From assembly GCF_019049105.1 (NCBI RefSeq), contig NZ_JAHQZR010000003.1, positions 241,447 to 305,446 of the forward strand: 64,000 bases of DNA. The letters run 5' to 3'. The stretch comes from Leucobacter chinensis (lineage in GTDB: Bacteria; Actinomycetota; Actinomycetes; Actinomycetales; Microbacteriaceae). The notes beneath the pieces are model-generated. The model saw only the letters and a program-made list of their open reading frames with translations, did not search any database and had not been told where the DNA came from. Positions within the stretch are counted from its first letter, which is position 1. The number at the start of each line of letters is the position of its first letter. Below are positions 17,429-25,148 of the stretch, one piece after another. The position numbers and the translations under genes were made by a program.

Positions 17429-17920
17429 GTGACCAACCATACTCATTCAAGCACCTTCACCGGGTGGAGGGAATGGGTTTCAATGCCCAATATCTCGGTT
17501 CCCTGGATCAAAGCAAAAATCGATACCGGGGCCAGAACCTCAGCGCTTCATGCGTACGAACTCACCGAGTTTACACGCGACGGGGAATCCTGGGTGCGCT
17601 TTACCGTGCATCCTTTTCAACACGGCGATTCGGGCATACTCAGGGTCGAACTCCCCGTGCACGACCGCCGCCTCGTGCGCAGCTCTTCAGGCCACGCCGA
17701 AGAGCGCATCACGGTCGTCACGAGCCTCGTGCTCGTCGGCCGCGTCATTGAGGCCGAGGTGACCCTCACCAACCGCGACGAAATGGGCTTTCGCATGCTC
17801 ATCGGTCGTGAGGCCCTCGAGCAGGGATTCGTCGTCGACCCGGCGGTCTCATACCTCGGCGGCAAACCCGACCAAACCACCCTCGCGCTCAATGACGCAA
17901 CCTCCAGCTCCCGGGAATAG
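17429..17920 (+). CDS. RimB-like retropepsin-fold protein (ATP-dependent zinc protease family)
   Basis: 163 residues. The family core GWREWVSMPNISVPWIKAKIDTGARTSALHA contains the DTGA motif of aspartic-protease folds (Asp32), and MGFRMLIGREALEQGFVVDPAVSYLGG is the conserved C-terminal part. In Pseudomonas the homologue RimB is encoded with RimK and acts in the glutamylated-S6 pathway, so pairing with the divergent rimK here fits. GTG at 17429 is chosen because GWREW is conserved in the family; an internal ATG at 17483 would delete it. The stop codon overlaps the -35 element of the trxB promoter. Confidence 0.75.
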   Translation: MTNHTHSSTFTGWREWVSMPNISVPWIKAKIDTGARTSALHAYELTEFTRDGESWVRFTVHPFQHGDSGILRVELPVHDRRLVRSSSGHAEERITVVTSLVLVGRVIEAEVTLTNRDEMGFRMLIGREALEQGFVVDPAVSYLGGKPDQTTLALNDATSSSRE

Positions 17921-17939
17921 TCCCGGCCTAGGATTGTTG
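17913..17939 (+). promoter_or_regulatory. SigR/SigH-type promoter of trxB-trxA
   Basis: GGGAAT at 17913-17918 and GTTG at 17936-17939 are 17 bases apart, matching the GGAAT-N(17-19)-GTT consensus of the thiol-stress sigma factor SigR (SigH in mycobacteria), which drives trxBA in other actinobacteria. The start codon lies 44 bases downstream of GTTG. Confidence 0.65.
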
Positions 17940-17983
17940 TACAGAACGTGCGCAATAACAACGCAGTAAGCCAAGGAGACGGC

Positions 17984-18910
17984 ATGCATCAGATGATCAT
18001 TATTGGTTCAGGACCAGCGGGCTACACCGCCGCAATTTACGCGGCACGCGCAGGGCTTGAACCCGTCATGTTTGCGAGCTCTGTCGCTCCCGGTGGCGAG
18101 CTCATGAACACGACCGAGGTCGAAAACTTTCCCGGTTTTCCCGAGGGTATTCAGGGCCCCGACCTCATGCAAAAGATGCAGGAGCAGGCCGAGAAGTTCG
18201 GTATGAAGCTCGTCTTCGACGACGTCACCGCGGTTGATCTCGCCGGCGACGTCAAGAAGGTCACGACGAGCGACGGCACCGTGCACGAGGCGAAGACCGT
18301 GATTCTCTCGACCGGTTCGGCCTACCGCAAGCTCGGCCTCGAGAACGAAGAAGCGCTCACGGGGCACGGCATCTCGTCGTGCGCAACCTGCGACGGCTTC
18401 TTCTTCCGCGATCGCGAGATCGCGGTCGTCGGCGGTGGCGACTCTGCCATGGAAGAAGCCATCTTCCTCACCCGCTTCGCCTCAAAGGTCACCATCATTC
18501 ACCGCCGCGAAGAGTTTCGTGCCTCGAAAATCATGGCCGACCGCGCGCTGCAGCACGAGAAGATCGAGGTGCTCTGGAACACCGAGGTACACGAGATTCA
18601 CGGCGAGGGTCAGCTGACCGGCGTCACCCTCAATAACACCGTGAACGGCGAAAAGTCAGAACTTGCGATCGACGGCCTCTTCGTCGCGATCGGCAATGAT
18701 CCGCGCGTCTCGCTCGTCGAAGGCCAGCTCGACCTCACGGCCGACGGTACCATCGCCGTCGAAGGCCGCTCGTCACGTACCTCGCTGCCAGGCGTCTTTG
18801 CCGCCGGCGATGTCATCGACCCGACCTACCGCCAGGCGATCACCGCAGCAGCGTCAGGCACCGCAGCAGCCCTCGACGCCGAACACTACCTCTCGGCGCT
18901 CGACAACTAA
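17984..18910 (+). CDS. trxB: Thioredoxin-disulfide reductase
   Basis: 308 residues. FAD-binding GSGPAGYTAAIYAARAGL lies at the N-terminus, the redox-active CATC at residues 133-136 (SSCATCDGFFF), NADPH-binding VVGGGDSAMEEAIFL in the middle, and the C-terminal FAD motif GVFAAGDVIDPTYRQAITAAASG. It reduces thioredoxin with NADPH. The ATG at 17984 has AAGGAGACGGC directly upstream; earlier in-frame starts lack this. It is transcribed with trxA and probably induced by thiol oxidation through the SigR-type promoter at 17913. Confidence 0.97.
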   Translation: MHQMIIIGSGPAGYTAAIYAARAGLEPVMFASSVAPGGELMNTTEVENFPGFPEGIQGPDLMQKMQEQAEKFGMKLVFDDVTAVDLAGDVKKVTTSDGTVHEAKTVILSTGSAYRKLGLENEEALTGHGISSCATCDGFFFRDREIAVVGGGDSAMEEAIFLTRFASKVTIIHRREEFRASKIMADRALQHEKIEVLWNTEVHEIHGEGQLTGVTLNNTVNGEKSELAIDGLFVAIGNDPRVSLVEGQLDLTADGTIAVEGRSSRTSLPGVFAAGDVIDPTYRQAITAAASGTAAALDAEHYLSALDN

Positions 18911-18966
18911 CCACCACCACGGCGGGGTCGCACAGCGGCCCGCACCGCCTGAGTAAGGAGAACAAC

Positions 18967-19290
18967 ATGGCAAACACGGTAGACGTTACCGACAGCACAT
19001 TCGACGCGGTCGTACTCGCGAGCGACACCCCGGTGCTCGTCGACTTCTGGGCACCCTGGTGCGGCCCCTGCCGCATGGTGGGCCCCGTACTCGAAGAGAT
19101 CGCAGGCGAGCGCGACGACGTTCGCGTCGTCAAGGTCAATGTCGATGAGAACCCGAAAATCGCGGGCAAGTACCGCATCACGTCGATTCCCGCGATGAAA
19201 CTGTTCAAGGGTGGCGAAGAGGTTCACGAGATCATCGGAGCAATGCCCAAGGCCTCGATCGAGAACGAGCTTCAGCCGCACCTCGCCTAA
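18967..19290 (+). CDS. trxA: Thioredoxin
   Basis: 107 residues with the active site FWAPWCGPCRM (Cys32, Cys35) and the cis-Pro loop SIPAMKLFKGGE. It is 56 bases downstream of trxB in the same direction with a ribosome-binding AAGGAG before the ATG, so the pair is an operon. It reduces cytoplasmic disulfides using electrons from TrxB. A strong terminator follows. Confidence 0.97.
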   Translation: MANTVDVTDSTFDAVVLASDTPVLVDFWAPWCGPCRMVGPVLEEIAGERDDVRVVKVNVDENPKIAGKYRITSIPAMKLFKGGEEVHEIIGAMPKASIENELQPHLA

Positions 19291-19303
19291 GCGACGCAGG
19301 CAC

Positions 19304-19341
19304 AGAGCGCCCTTTCCCACACGGGGAAGGGCGCTCTTTCG
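19304..19341 (+). terminator. Rho-independent terminator of trxB-trxA
   Basis: A 15-bp stem (AGAGCGCCCTTTCCC with GGGGAAGGGCGCTCT, one mismatch) is followed by TTT. It ends just before the stop codon of the convergent SRPBCC gene. Confidence 0.85.
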
Positions 19342-19342
19342 T

Positions 19343-19813
19343 CTATTTGCCCGCTTGCGCTTCGCGCTCTGCGAGCGCACCGAGGCGGCGGATCGACGCC
19401 AGCAAGTTCTCTGCTTGCGTGGCCCGCGCGCGGCGCATGCGCTGCTCGTCGCGCAGCTTCGTCCAGTCGTAGGTGTGCCGCACGAGCGTTGCCTCGTTCT
19501 CTCGCTCAGAGACGGGCTCGAGTTCCCAGCGCCAAAGATGCCCCGCAGGGGCTTCTCCCTGGGTTGCTGGGGCCCACGCGATGCGCTCGCCCTCAACGAA
19601 CTCGGTAACGAGGTTGTCTCGCACCGTACCGTTGTGAATCTCCATGGCAAAGACGTCGCCCTCGTGGCGCACACGCTCCTGGCCTTCTGCGGCAACGAGG
19701 TTGTCGTTCCCGTCCCACTCTGGCTGCCTCGACGGGTTGGCGATGAGCTCAAAGATCGTCTCTGCTGGCGCCTCAATGACCGCCTCTGCTGTGATGATGT
19801 GCTGTTCGGTCAC
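19343..19813 (-). CDS. SRPBCC family protein
   Basis: 156 residues. It opens with ITAEAVIEAPAETIFELIANPSRQPEWDG, the typical first strand and helix of the SRPBCC/polyketide-cyclase fold, and ends in a long helix (QAENLLASIRRLGALAEREAQ). The sequence between has the RVRHEGDVFAMEIHNG strand. Ligand and role are unknown. It lies between trxA and parB, facing the former, and is the second SRPBCC gene in the window (the first is at 9728). Confidence 0.8.
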   Translation of the reverse strand: MTEQHIITAEAVIEAPAETIFELIANPSRQPEWDGNDNLVAAEGQERVRHEGDVFAMEIHNGTVRDNLVTEFVEGERIAWAPATQGEAPAGHLWRWELEPVSERENEATLVRHTYDWTKLRDEQRMRRARATQAENLLASIRRLGALAEREAQAGK

Positions 19814-19842
19814 TGATGCTCCTTCGCGTCGTGGTGTGGCGT

Positions 19843-20835
19843 TTACTGGAAGCCGGGGTCGCCCAGCTCGTCGAGAATGCGCTTGAGATCGGCGATGGTC
19901 GCGAAGTCAATCGTGACCTGGCCCTTCTTGGCGCCCAGCTTCACCCTGACGGTCGTGTTGAAGCGGTCGCCGAGGCGCTCTGCGATGTCGTCGAGCTGCG
20001 CCTGCACGCCGCCGGCGCGAGGCTTCGGAAGCTTACGCTTAGTAGCCTGCGACGAGGCCTCCTCGGCCTGCCTCACCGAAAGACCCTCGTTGATGATCTT
20101 GTCTGAAAGCTTCTCCATCGCCTCGGCGTCTCCGTCGAGCGAGAGGATCGCACGGGCGTGACCAGCCGTGAGCACCCCGGCCGCGACCTTCGTCTGCACG
20201 TGCTCAGGAAGCTTCAGGAGGCGAATCGTGTTCGAAATCTGCGGGCGTGAGCGGCCAATGCGCTTCGCGAGCTCTTCCTGCGTCGTGCCGAAGTCTTGCA
20301 AGAGCTGCTGGTACGCCGACGCTTCTTCGAGGGGGTTCAGCTGTGCGCGGTGCAGGTTTTCGAGCAGCGCATCACGCAGCATGTGCTCGTCTTCGGTGCC
20401 ACGAACGATCGCGGGGATCGTGCTGAGGCCGGCGCGATTCGATGCCCTGAAGCGACGCTCACCCATGATGAGCTCGTAGCGGGGCTCACCCTTCTTCGTC
20501 GGTGCCGGGAGAATCTCTCGCACGACGACGGGCTGGAACACACCGAACTCGCGAATCGAGTGCGTGAGCTCTTCAAGCGCCTCCTCGTCGAACTCGGTAC
20601 GGGGCTGTACGCGGTTGGGCACGATATCGCTGAGGTCGAGCGTTGTGAGCTGTGCGCCAGGAACCTCGCGCAACTGCTGCTCGTCAACGACGGTCTGCGC
20701 AACCGAGGTTGCCTTATCTTCTTTCGCCGGAGCCTCGCCAAAAAAGACGTCGACTGGACGCTCCTCGTTGGGATCCTGCTGCGGAATGAGCGCACCGATA
20801 CCCCGACCGAGTCCTGACTTCTTTTTCGCAGCCAT
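19843..20835 (-). CDS. parB: Chromosome-partitioning protein ParB
   Basis: 330 residues. The N-terminal Lys-rich start is followed by GLGRGIGALIPQ, the ParB/CTPase domain with RTEFDEEALEELTHSIREFGVFQPVVV and GERRFRAS (the arginine-patch motif), and a helix-turn-helix domain around TQEELAKRIGRSRPQISNTIRLLKL. The C-terminus is the dimerisation part. ParB binds parS sites, three of which are seen in this window (22437, 28941, 28983). The ATG follows the parA stop with no gap (TAAATG), so the two are translationally coupled. Confidence 0.97.
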   Translation of the reverse strand: MAAKKKSGLGRGIGALIPQQDPNEERPVDVFFGEAPAKEDKATSVAQTVVDEQQLREVPGAQLTTLDLSDIVPNRVQPRTEFDEEALEELTHSIREFGVFQPVVVREILPAPTKKGEPRYELIMGERRFRASNRAGLSTIPAIVRGTEDEHMLRDALLENLHRAQLNPLEEASAYQQLLQDFGTTQEELAKRIGRSRPQISNTIRLLKLPEHVQTKVAAGVLTAGHARAILSLDGDAEAMEKLSDKIINEGLSVRQAEEASSQATKRKLPKPRAGGVQAQLDDIAERLGDRFNTTVRVKLGAKKGQVTIDFATIADLKRILDELGDPGFQ

Positions 20836-21744
20836 TTAGGCTCCTTCCGGGTATAAGCGGGCGTATTCAGCAGCGCTCCGCTCAGCAATCTCTGCAGCAG
20901 CTTCGAGGTAGGCAATCGCACCCACCGATGATCCATCATAGGCGTGCACGGTCTCACCGTGGCTCGGAGCCTCTGAAATGCGAACTGAGCGGGGAATCAT
21001 GGTCGTGAGCGTTTGCGTGGGGAAGAACCCGCGCACCTCTTCAGCGACCTCGTTTGAGAGGTTGGTTCGTGAGTCGTGCATCGTGAGCAGAATCGTTGAG
21101 ACGTGCAGCTGTGGGTTCAGGTGTTGTTCGATGAGCTCGATGTTGCCGAGCAACTGGCTGAGCCCCTCGAGCGCGTAGTATTCGCACTGGATGGGAATGA
21201 GCACTTCTTGCGCCGCAACAAAGGCGTTCACCGTGAGTAGCCCAAGCGAGGGCGGGCAGTCGATGAACACGTAGTGGTACATCTCGTCGCTCTGGCTCAA
21301 GAACTCGGCGAGTGCCTTGCGCAGGCGTTGCTCCCTCGCAACGAGAGAAACCAGTTCAATTTCGGCTCCCGCGAGGTTAATCGTCGAGGGCACGCACATG
21401 AGGTTCTCATGGTCGGTGGTCTGCTGCACCGTCTCGCCAAGCTTCGCTTCACCGAGCAGTACCTCGTAAATGCTCGTGATCGTCGGGTCGTGCTCGACCC
21501 CGAGCGCGGTCGAGGCATTACCCTGCGGATCAAGGTCGATAACGAGCACCCGGGCGCCTCGCCTCGCGAGGCCAGATGCCAGGTTCACGGTCGTCGTGGT
21601 TTTACCCACGCCGCCCTTCTGGTTCGAGACGGTCATGACGCGCGTGTGGTCGGGGAGTGGTGATGTCATCGATTCAAGCCTGCGTTTGCGCCGCACCTTG
21701 TCGACGAGCTGATCGCCCAGTAACGCGTTTTTTGGCTGCGTCAT
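20836..21744 (-). CDS. parA: Chromosome-partitioning ATPase ParA (Soj family)
   Basis: 302 residues. A basic N-terminal tail of about 35 residues precedes the deviant Walker A motif NQKGGVGKTTTTVNLA. DLDPQGNASTALG, YVFIDCPPSLGLLTVNA and TILLTMHDSRTNLSNEVAEEVR are the other ParA hallmarks. It drives segregation of ParB-bound origins. AGAGGAG precedes the ATG at 21744. It lies between rsmG and parB in the standard order. Confidence 0.97.
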   Translation of the reverse strand: MTQPKNALLGDQLVDKVRRKRRLESMTSPLPDHTRVMTVSNQKGGVGKTTTTVNLASGLARRGARVLVIDLDPQGNASTALGVEHDPTITSIYEVLLGEAKLGETVQQTTDHENLMCVPSTINLAGAEIELVSLVAREQRLRKALAEFLSQSDEMYHYVFIDCPPSLGLLTVNAFVAAQEVLIPIQCEYYALEGLSQLLGNIELIEQHLNPQLHVSTILLTMHDSRTNLSNEVAEEVRGFFPTQTLTTMIPRSVRISEAPSHGETVHAYDGSSVGAIAYLEAAAEIAERSAAEYARLYPEGA

Positions 21745-21752
21745 GATCTCCT

Positions 21753-22427
21753 CTAGCTCTGCGTACGAACACGTTCTACTGTAGCCCGAAACACTCGTGT
21801 GGTCTCGTCAAGAATGCCCTCGCCAAGAATCTCAACGCTCGGCCTGCGCATCTTGAACTTCGAAAGCTGTTTTTTGGCGGCTTCGATCTCGGCGTCAACG
21901 CCGGTTCCCTTCAGGAAGATCATCTCGCCACCATCGCGCAGCAGGGGAGCGGTGATGGGAACAAGCTTGCGCAACGCAGTCACGGCCCTCGCGGTCACCA
22001 CGTCGACCTCGAACGCGTCGTGGTACTCCTCGGCGCGACCTCGCAGCACCTCCGCATTCGAGAGGCCGAGCTCTTCAATCTGCTCGTTGAGCCAGGCACA
22101 GCGGCGCTCCATCGGCTCGATGAGTCGAAACTGCACATCAGGTCGAACAATCGCGAGCACGAGGCCGGGCATCCCACCCCCGGTACCAATGTCGGCGACC
22201 CGCTGCCCTTCCTGGAGCAGCGGCGCCATGATCGCAGAGTTCAGCACATGCCTCGTCCACAGCCGAGGGAGCTCTAGCGGCCCGATGAGCCCGAGCAACT
22301 CGCCCCTCTCAGCGAGAACGTTCGTGAAGGCGCGCAAGACCTCAATCTGCTCACCGGCAAGATCACCTGCGGCGGCAGGCTCGGCCTCAAGCTCAAGGCG
22401 CTGCTCATCACTCATACCGTGCTGCAC
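21753..22427 (-). CDS. rsmG: 16S rRNA (guanine527-N7)-methyltransferase
   Basis: 224 residues. The SAM-binding motif ADIGTGGGMPGLVLAIVRPD, LIEPMERRCAWLNEQIEELGL and VVTARAVTALRKLVPITAPLL are those of RsmG. It methylates G527 of 16S rRNA, and its loss gives low-level streptomycin resistance in several bacteria. The start may be GTG at 22427 or ATG four codons later. A parS-like site lies immediately upstream, in the gap after jag. Confidence 0.95.
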   Translation of the reverse strand: MQHGMSDEQRLELEAEPAAAGDLAGEQIEVLRAFTNVLAERGELLGLIGPLELPRLWTRHVLNSAIMAPLLQEGQRVADIGTGGGMPGLVLAIVRPDVQFRLIEPMERRCAWLNEQIEELGLSNAEVLRGRAEEYHDAFEVDVVTARAVTALRKLVPITAPLLRDGGEMIFLKGTGVDAEIEAAKKQLSKFKMRRPSVEILGEGILDETTRVFRATVERVRTQS

Positions 22428-22436
22428 TCTCTCTGA

Positions 22437-22452
22437 AGTTTCACGTGAAACG
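22437..22452. other. parS: parS site (14-bp core perfect)
   Basis: AGTTTCACGTGAAACG contains the perfect palindrome GTTTCACGTGAAAC; the outer base on each side differs from the consensus TGTTTCACGTGAAACA. It lies in the jag-rsmG gap, 1.6 kb from parB. Confidence 0.8.
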
Positions 22453-22460
22453 TTTGCGGT

Positions 22461-22955
22461 TTACGCTGCTGCACTAATGACGAGACGACGACCGCGTCCC
22501 TCACCGTGCGACTCAGAGTGGTAACCACGCTCGGCAACGTAGTCGTGCACCAGCTTGCGCTCATATGATGACAGCGGATCCATAGCGACCTCGTCTTTGC
22601 CAGCGGCCACCTGTGCGATCGCGTGATCCGCCAACTCGCGCAGCTCAGTCTCTCGCGCCTCGCGAGAACCGGCAACGTCGAGAATGAGCCCAGAGAAATC
22701 TCCGGTCTTGCGCTGAACAGCGAGACGAGTGAGCTCCTGCAACGCCTGAACCACCTCGGGGTTCGCGAGCTTCTCGAGATCAGCACCGCCACCGTTAATG
22801 GAGACATAGGCGCGGTTATTCTTCACCTCGAGATCGAGGTCACCGTCAAGATCGGCAAGATCGAGAAACTCTTCGATGTAATCAGCGGCGTGATCGCCCT
22901 GCGCCTCGAGCTCTTCGAGCGAGAGGGCAGAGGTCTGATTCGTTGCATTCGTCAT
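22461..22955 (-). CDS. jag: Jag/KhpB-like RNA-binding protein (KH and R3H domains)
   Basis: 164 residues. A KH-type segment (about residues 40-100) is followed by an R3H domain near the C-terminus with SSYERKLVHDYVAERGYHSESHGEGRGRRLVIS. The separate Jag-N domain of Firmicutes is absent, as usual in actinobacteria. It sits directly after yidC (4-base gap), the standard arrangement, and probably binds RNA in envelope or division control. Confidence 0.93.
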   Translation of the reverse strand: MTNATNQTSALSLEELEAQGDHAADYIEEFLDLADLDGDLDLEVKNNRAYVSINGGGADLEKLANPEVVQALQELTRLAVQRKTGDFSGLILDVAGSREARETELRELADHAIAQVAAGKDEVAMDPLSSYERKLVHDYVAERGYHSESHGEGRGRRLVISAAA

Positions 22956-22959
22956 GTCG

Positions 22960-23937
22960 CTACTTCTTCTTTTTCTTAGCGCGCTTTGCGCTGATGGGCT
23001 GCTGACGCTGGCCAGCCTGCTGCTGGCGTGCCTCTTCGGCTTCGATGACCTGCAATTCTTCCTCGGTGAGCTTGCCCTTCTTGCGCAAGCGCTCCTGACG
23101 AAGGCGGAAGGCCTCGGTGCCCGGGGTAGGCATGTTGCGAATCACGATTGCCTGCTGCGCCATGGTCCACATGTTCGAGCTGAACCAGTAGATGTTCAGG
23201 GCGAGCGGGAAGACAAGACCTGAGAAGAGGAACGCAAAAGGAATGATGTAGAGGAGCATCTGCTGCTGGCGGTACATCGGGCTCGACTTCGTCTCGTCAG
23301 AGATGTTCTTCGACATGATCTGCTTCTGCGTAAAGAACTGCGAGGCAATCATGAGCACCATAATGATGCCGAGGAAAATCATGACCTGAATCGGGCCGTC
23401 GTTCCAAGCCTGGGTGAAGGTCATCTTGACCGGGGCGCCCCAGATGGTGGCCTGGTTAAAGCTGTCGGTGAGCTCCTGGCTCATGAGGCCAATACCGGCC
23501 TGAGGTGTACCCGAAGAACCGGTGTTGCTCACACCTGATGCGGTACGGAGCACATAGAAGAGCGAGAAGAAGATGGGCATCTGCAGCAGCATCGGCAAGC
23601 ACGAAGCCATGGGGTTCGTGCCGTGCTTCTTGTACAGGGCCATCGTCTCGCGGCTCATTGCCTCACGCGAGAACTGGTCGGTCTTGCCCTTGTACTTGGC
23701 CTGAATCTTCTTGACCTCGGGCGCGATCTCCATCATCTTGCGCTGCGACTTGATCTGCTTGACGGTGACGGGAATCAGCGCTGATCGCACAACCACCACA
23801 AGGCCAATGATCGACAGTACCCATGCGGCACCGCTGTCGGGGTCGAGCCCGAGCGTGGTAAACAAGCCGTGCCACGCTACGAGCACCAGCTCGACGAGCC
23901 AACGCAACGGCCACAGAATTGTCTCGATGAAATTCAT
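22960..23937 (-). CDS. yidC: Membrane protein insertase YidC
   Basis: 325 residues with about five membrane segments. The N-terminal FIETILWPLRWLVELVLVAWH is the first, then a basic cytoplasmic hairpin loop (KQIKSQRKMMEIAPEVKKIQAKYKG), NPMASCLPMLLQMPIFFSLFYVLR, and MLLYIIPFAFLFSGLVFPLALNIYWFSSN near the end. The C-terminus is Lys/Arg/Gln-rich and may contact ribosomes. It inserts and folds membrane proteins with or without SecYEG. The start codon abuts the yidD stop (TAAATG). Confidence 0.97.
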   Translation of the reverse strand: MNFIETILWPLRWLVELVLVAWHGLFTTLGLDPDSGAAWVLSIIGLVVVVRSALIPVTVKQIKSQRKMMEIAPEVKKIQAKYKGKTDQFSREAMSRETMALYKKHGTNPMASCLPMLLQMPIFFSLFYVLRTASGVSNTGSSGTPQAGIGLMSQELTDSFNQATIWGAPVKMTFTQAWNDGPIQVMIFLGIIMVLMIASQFFTQKQIMSKNISDETKSSPMYRQQQMLLYIIPFAFLFSGLVFPLALNIYWFSSNMWTMAQQAIVIRNMPTPGTEAFRLRQERLRKKGKLTEEELQVIEAEEARQQQAGQRQQPISAKRAKKKKK

Positions 23938-24276
23938 TTAACGGGTTTTGCCCTTCTGCATCATTGATTCGTTCGTTTCAGGTGAGCGCCAAACGACGAA
24001 TCCATACCGGTTCAATACTAGTTGTCTATTCCTGTGGGGTGGCGGATCATCAACACCACCCGAACTCCACGGGTTACAGCGAAGCAAGCGCCATATGGTG
24101 CGCACGCTTCCCTCGATGAAGCCACGCTGCTGAAATACCTCGAGTGCGTACCGGGAGCATGTCGGCCAGTAGCGGCACACCTCGCCGTACAGCGGTGAGA
24201 TGAACTTGCGATACCCCTTCATGAACGCGATTGCGAAATTCCGGGGCAGGAGCCACACGGCCACGAGGTACCGCAT
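23938..24276 (-). CDS. yidD: Membrane protein insertion efficiency factor YidD
   Basis: 112 residues. The conserved core FIKGYRKFISPLYG-like MKGYRKFISPLYGEVCRYWPTCSRYALEVFQQRG and the WRLLRCNPWSSGGVDD segment identify YidD. The C-terminal 30 residues are extra and low in similarity to short family members. It lies between rnpA and yidC in the conserved rpmH-rnpA-yidD-yidC-jag order, 2 bases after the rnpA stop. Confidence 0.95.
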   Translation of the reverse strand: MRYLVAVWLLPRNFAIAFMKGYRKFISPLYGEVCRYWPTCSRYALEVFQQRGFIEGSVRTIWRLLRCNPWSSGGVDDPPPHRNRQLVLNRYGFVVWRSPETNESMMQKGKTR

Positions 24277-24278
24277 GA

Positions 24279-24623
24279 TTACTCTCGCGCCCGATCAAGC
24301 TTGGCTATTTCTCTCAAGACATCGCTTCGCAACTCGACAAACGGAGCGGTTGCTGCAGCTGGAGAAGCCCGAAAAACAACGTCATACCCGGTGAAGCCGT
24401 CACGTAAGACCTCGTCTGAAATTGCTTTCAGCCTTCGCGTAATGCGATTGCGCACAACAGCATTACCCACTTTCTTCGAAACGATGTAACCGAAGCGAGC
24501 TGGTTCATCCTGGGTACGCAAAACCGCGTGGGCGACCACAAATGGCCCGCCCACGCGGCGTCCGTGACGCATCACGCGTCGATAATCATCGCCCTGAGTA
24601 ATACGGTGCAGCTGTTTCGGCAC
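24279..24623 (-). CDS. rnpA: Ribonuclease P protein component
   Basis: 114 residues. The RNase P protein motif is visible as VSKKVGNAVVRNRITRRLKAI, with FVVAHAVLRTQDEPARFGYIVSK before it. It binds the catalytic RNA and aids 5' processing of tRNAs. It follows rpmH after 18 bases. Confidence 0.95.
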   Translation of the reverse strand: MPKQLHRITQGDDYRRVMRHGRRVGGPFVVAHAVLRTQDEPARFGYIVSKKVGNAVVRNRITRRLKAISDEVLRDGFTGYDVVFRASPAAATAPFVELRSDVLREIAKLDRARE

Positions 24624-24641
24624 TGCTCAGGCCACGATGAC

Positions 24642-24779
24642 TTAAGCTGAGAGCTTCGAGCGGCCCTTGCTCCGGCGTGCAGCAAGGATGCTGCGGCCCG
24701 CGCGGGTACGCATGCGAAGGCGGAAGCCGTGCTTCTTGGCGCGGCGGCGGTTATTGGGCTGGAAAGTACGCTTGCTCAT
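24642..24779 (-). CDS. rpmH: 50S ribosomal protein L34
   Basis: 45 residues: [20 protein letters not shown] then [19 protein letters not shown], the near-invariant L34 sequence. GGAGAAATC precedes the ATG at 24779; an in-frame extension upstream is not part of the protein. It is the first gene of the minus-strand rpmH-rnpA-yidD-yidC-jag-rsmG-parA-parB run. Confidence 0.98.
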   Translation of the reverse strand: MSKRTFQPNNRRRAKKHGFRLRMRTRAGRSILAARRSKGRSKLSA

Positions 24780-25148
24780 GATTTCTCCGTGGTTTCGGAA
24801 CTGTCTCGGAACACCGGTTCGTGAGGTCCGAGGAAGAATTTGTGACAACTAAGCAGAGCTATTGAGTCACACAAACACTTAACTTTACGCGTTTTTCTGT
24901 GATTCGTCAAAAAATGTTTTGAACCTCGCGATTATCCCCCTTTTGCCGCATTGTTCAACGAGCGACCAAGGCGTGTCGCAAATCACCCTCACGACACGAC
25001 ATTTCCGCTTCTCCCCAGACACCTGTAAAGTTATCCACAGGTCGGATCGTTTCCGCCAAGTTTCCCGCTATTTCATTACTATTTTCTGTGTATAGCTTTG
25101 GGGATGAAGCTGTGAGACGGTGTGAATAGCTACTTATCTGGAGGTTAC
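24780..25148. promoter_or_regulatory. rpmH-dnaA intergenic region with a DnaA box
   Basis: This 369-base divergent spacer is AT-rich for the genome and holds no convincing gene. TTATCCACA, a perfect DnaA box, lies at 25031-25039, suiting autoregulation of dnaA. It should also contain the rpmH promoter, but I cannot place hexamers with confidence. Confidence 0.7.
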
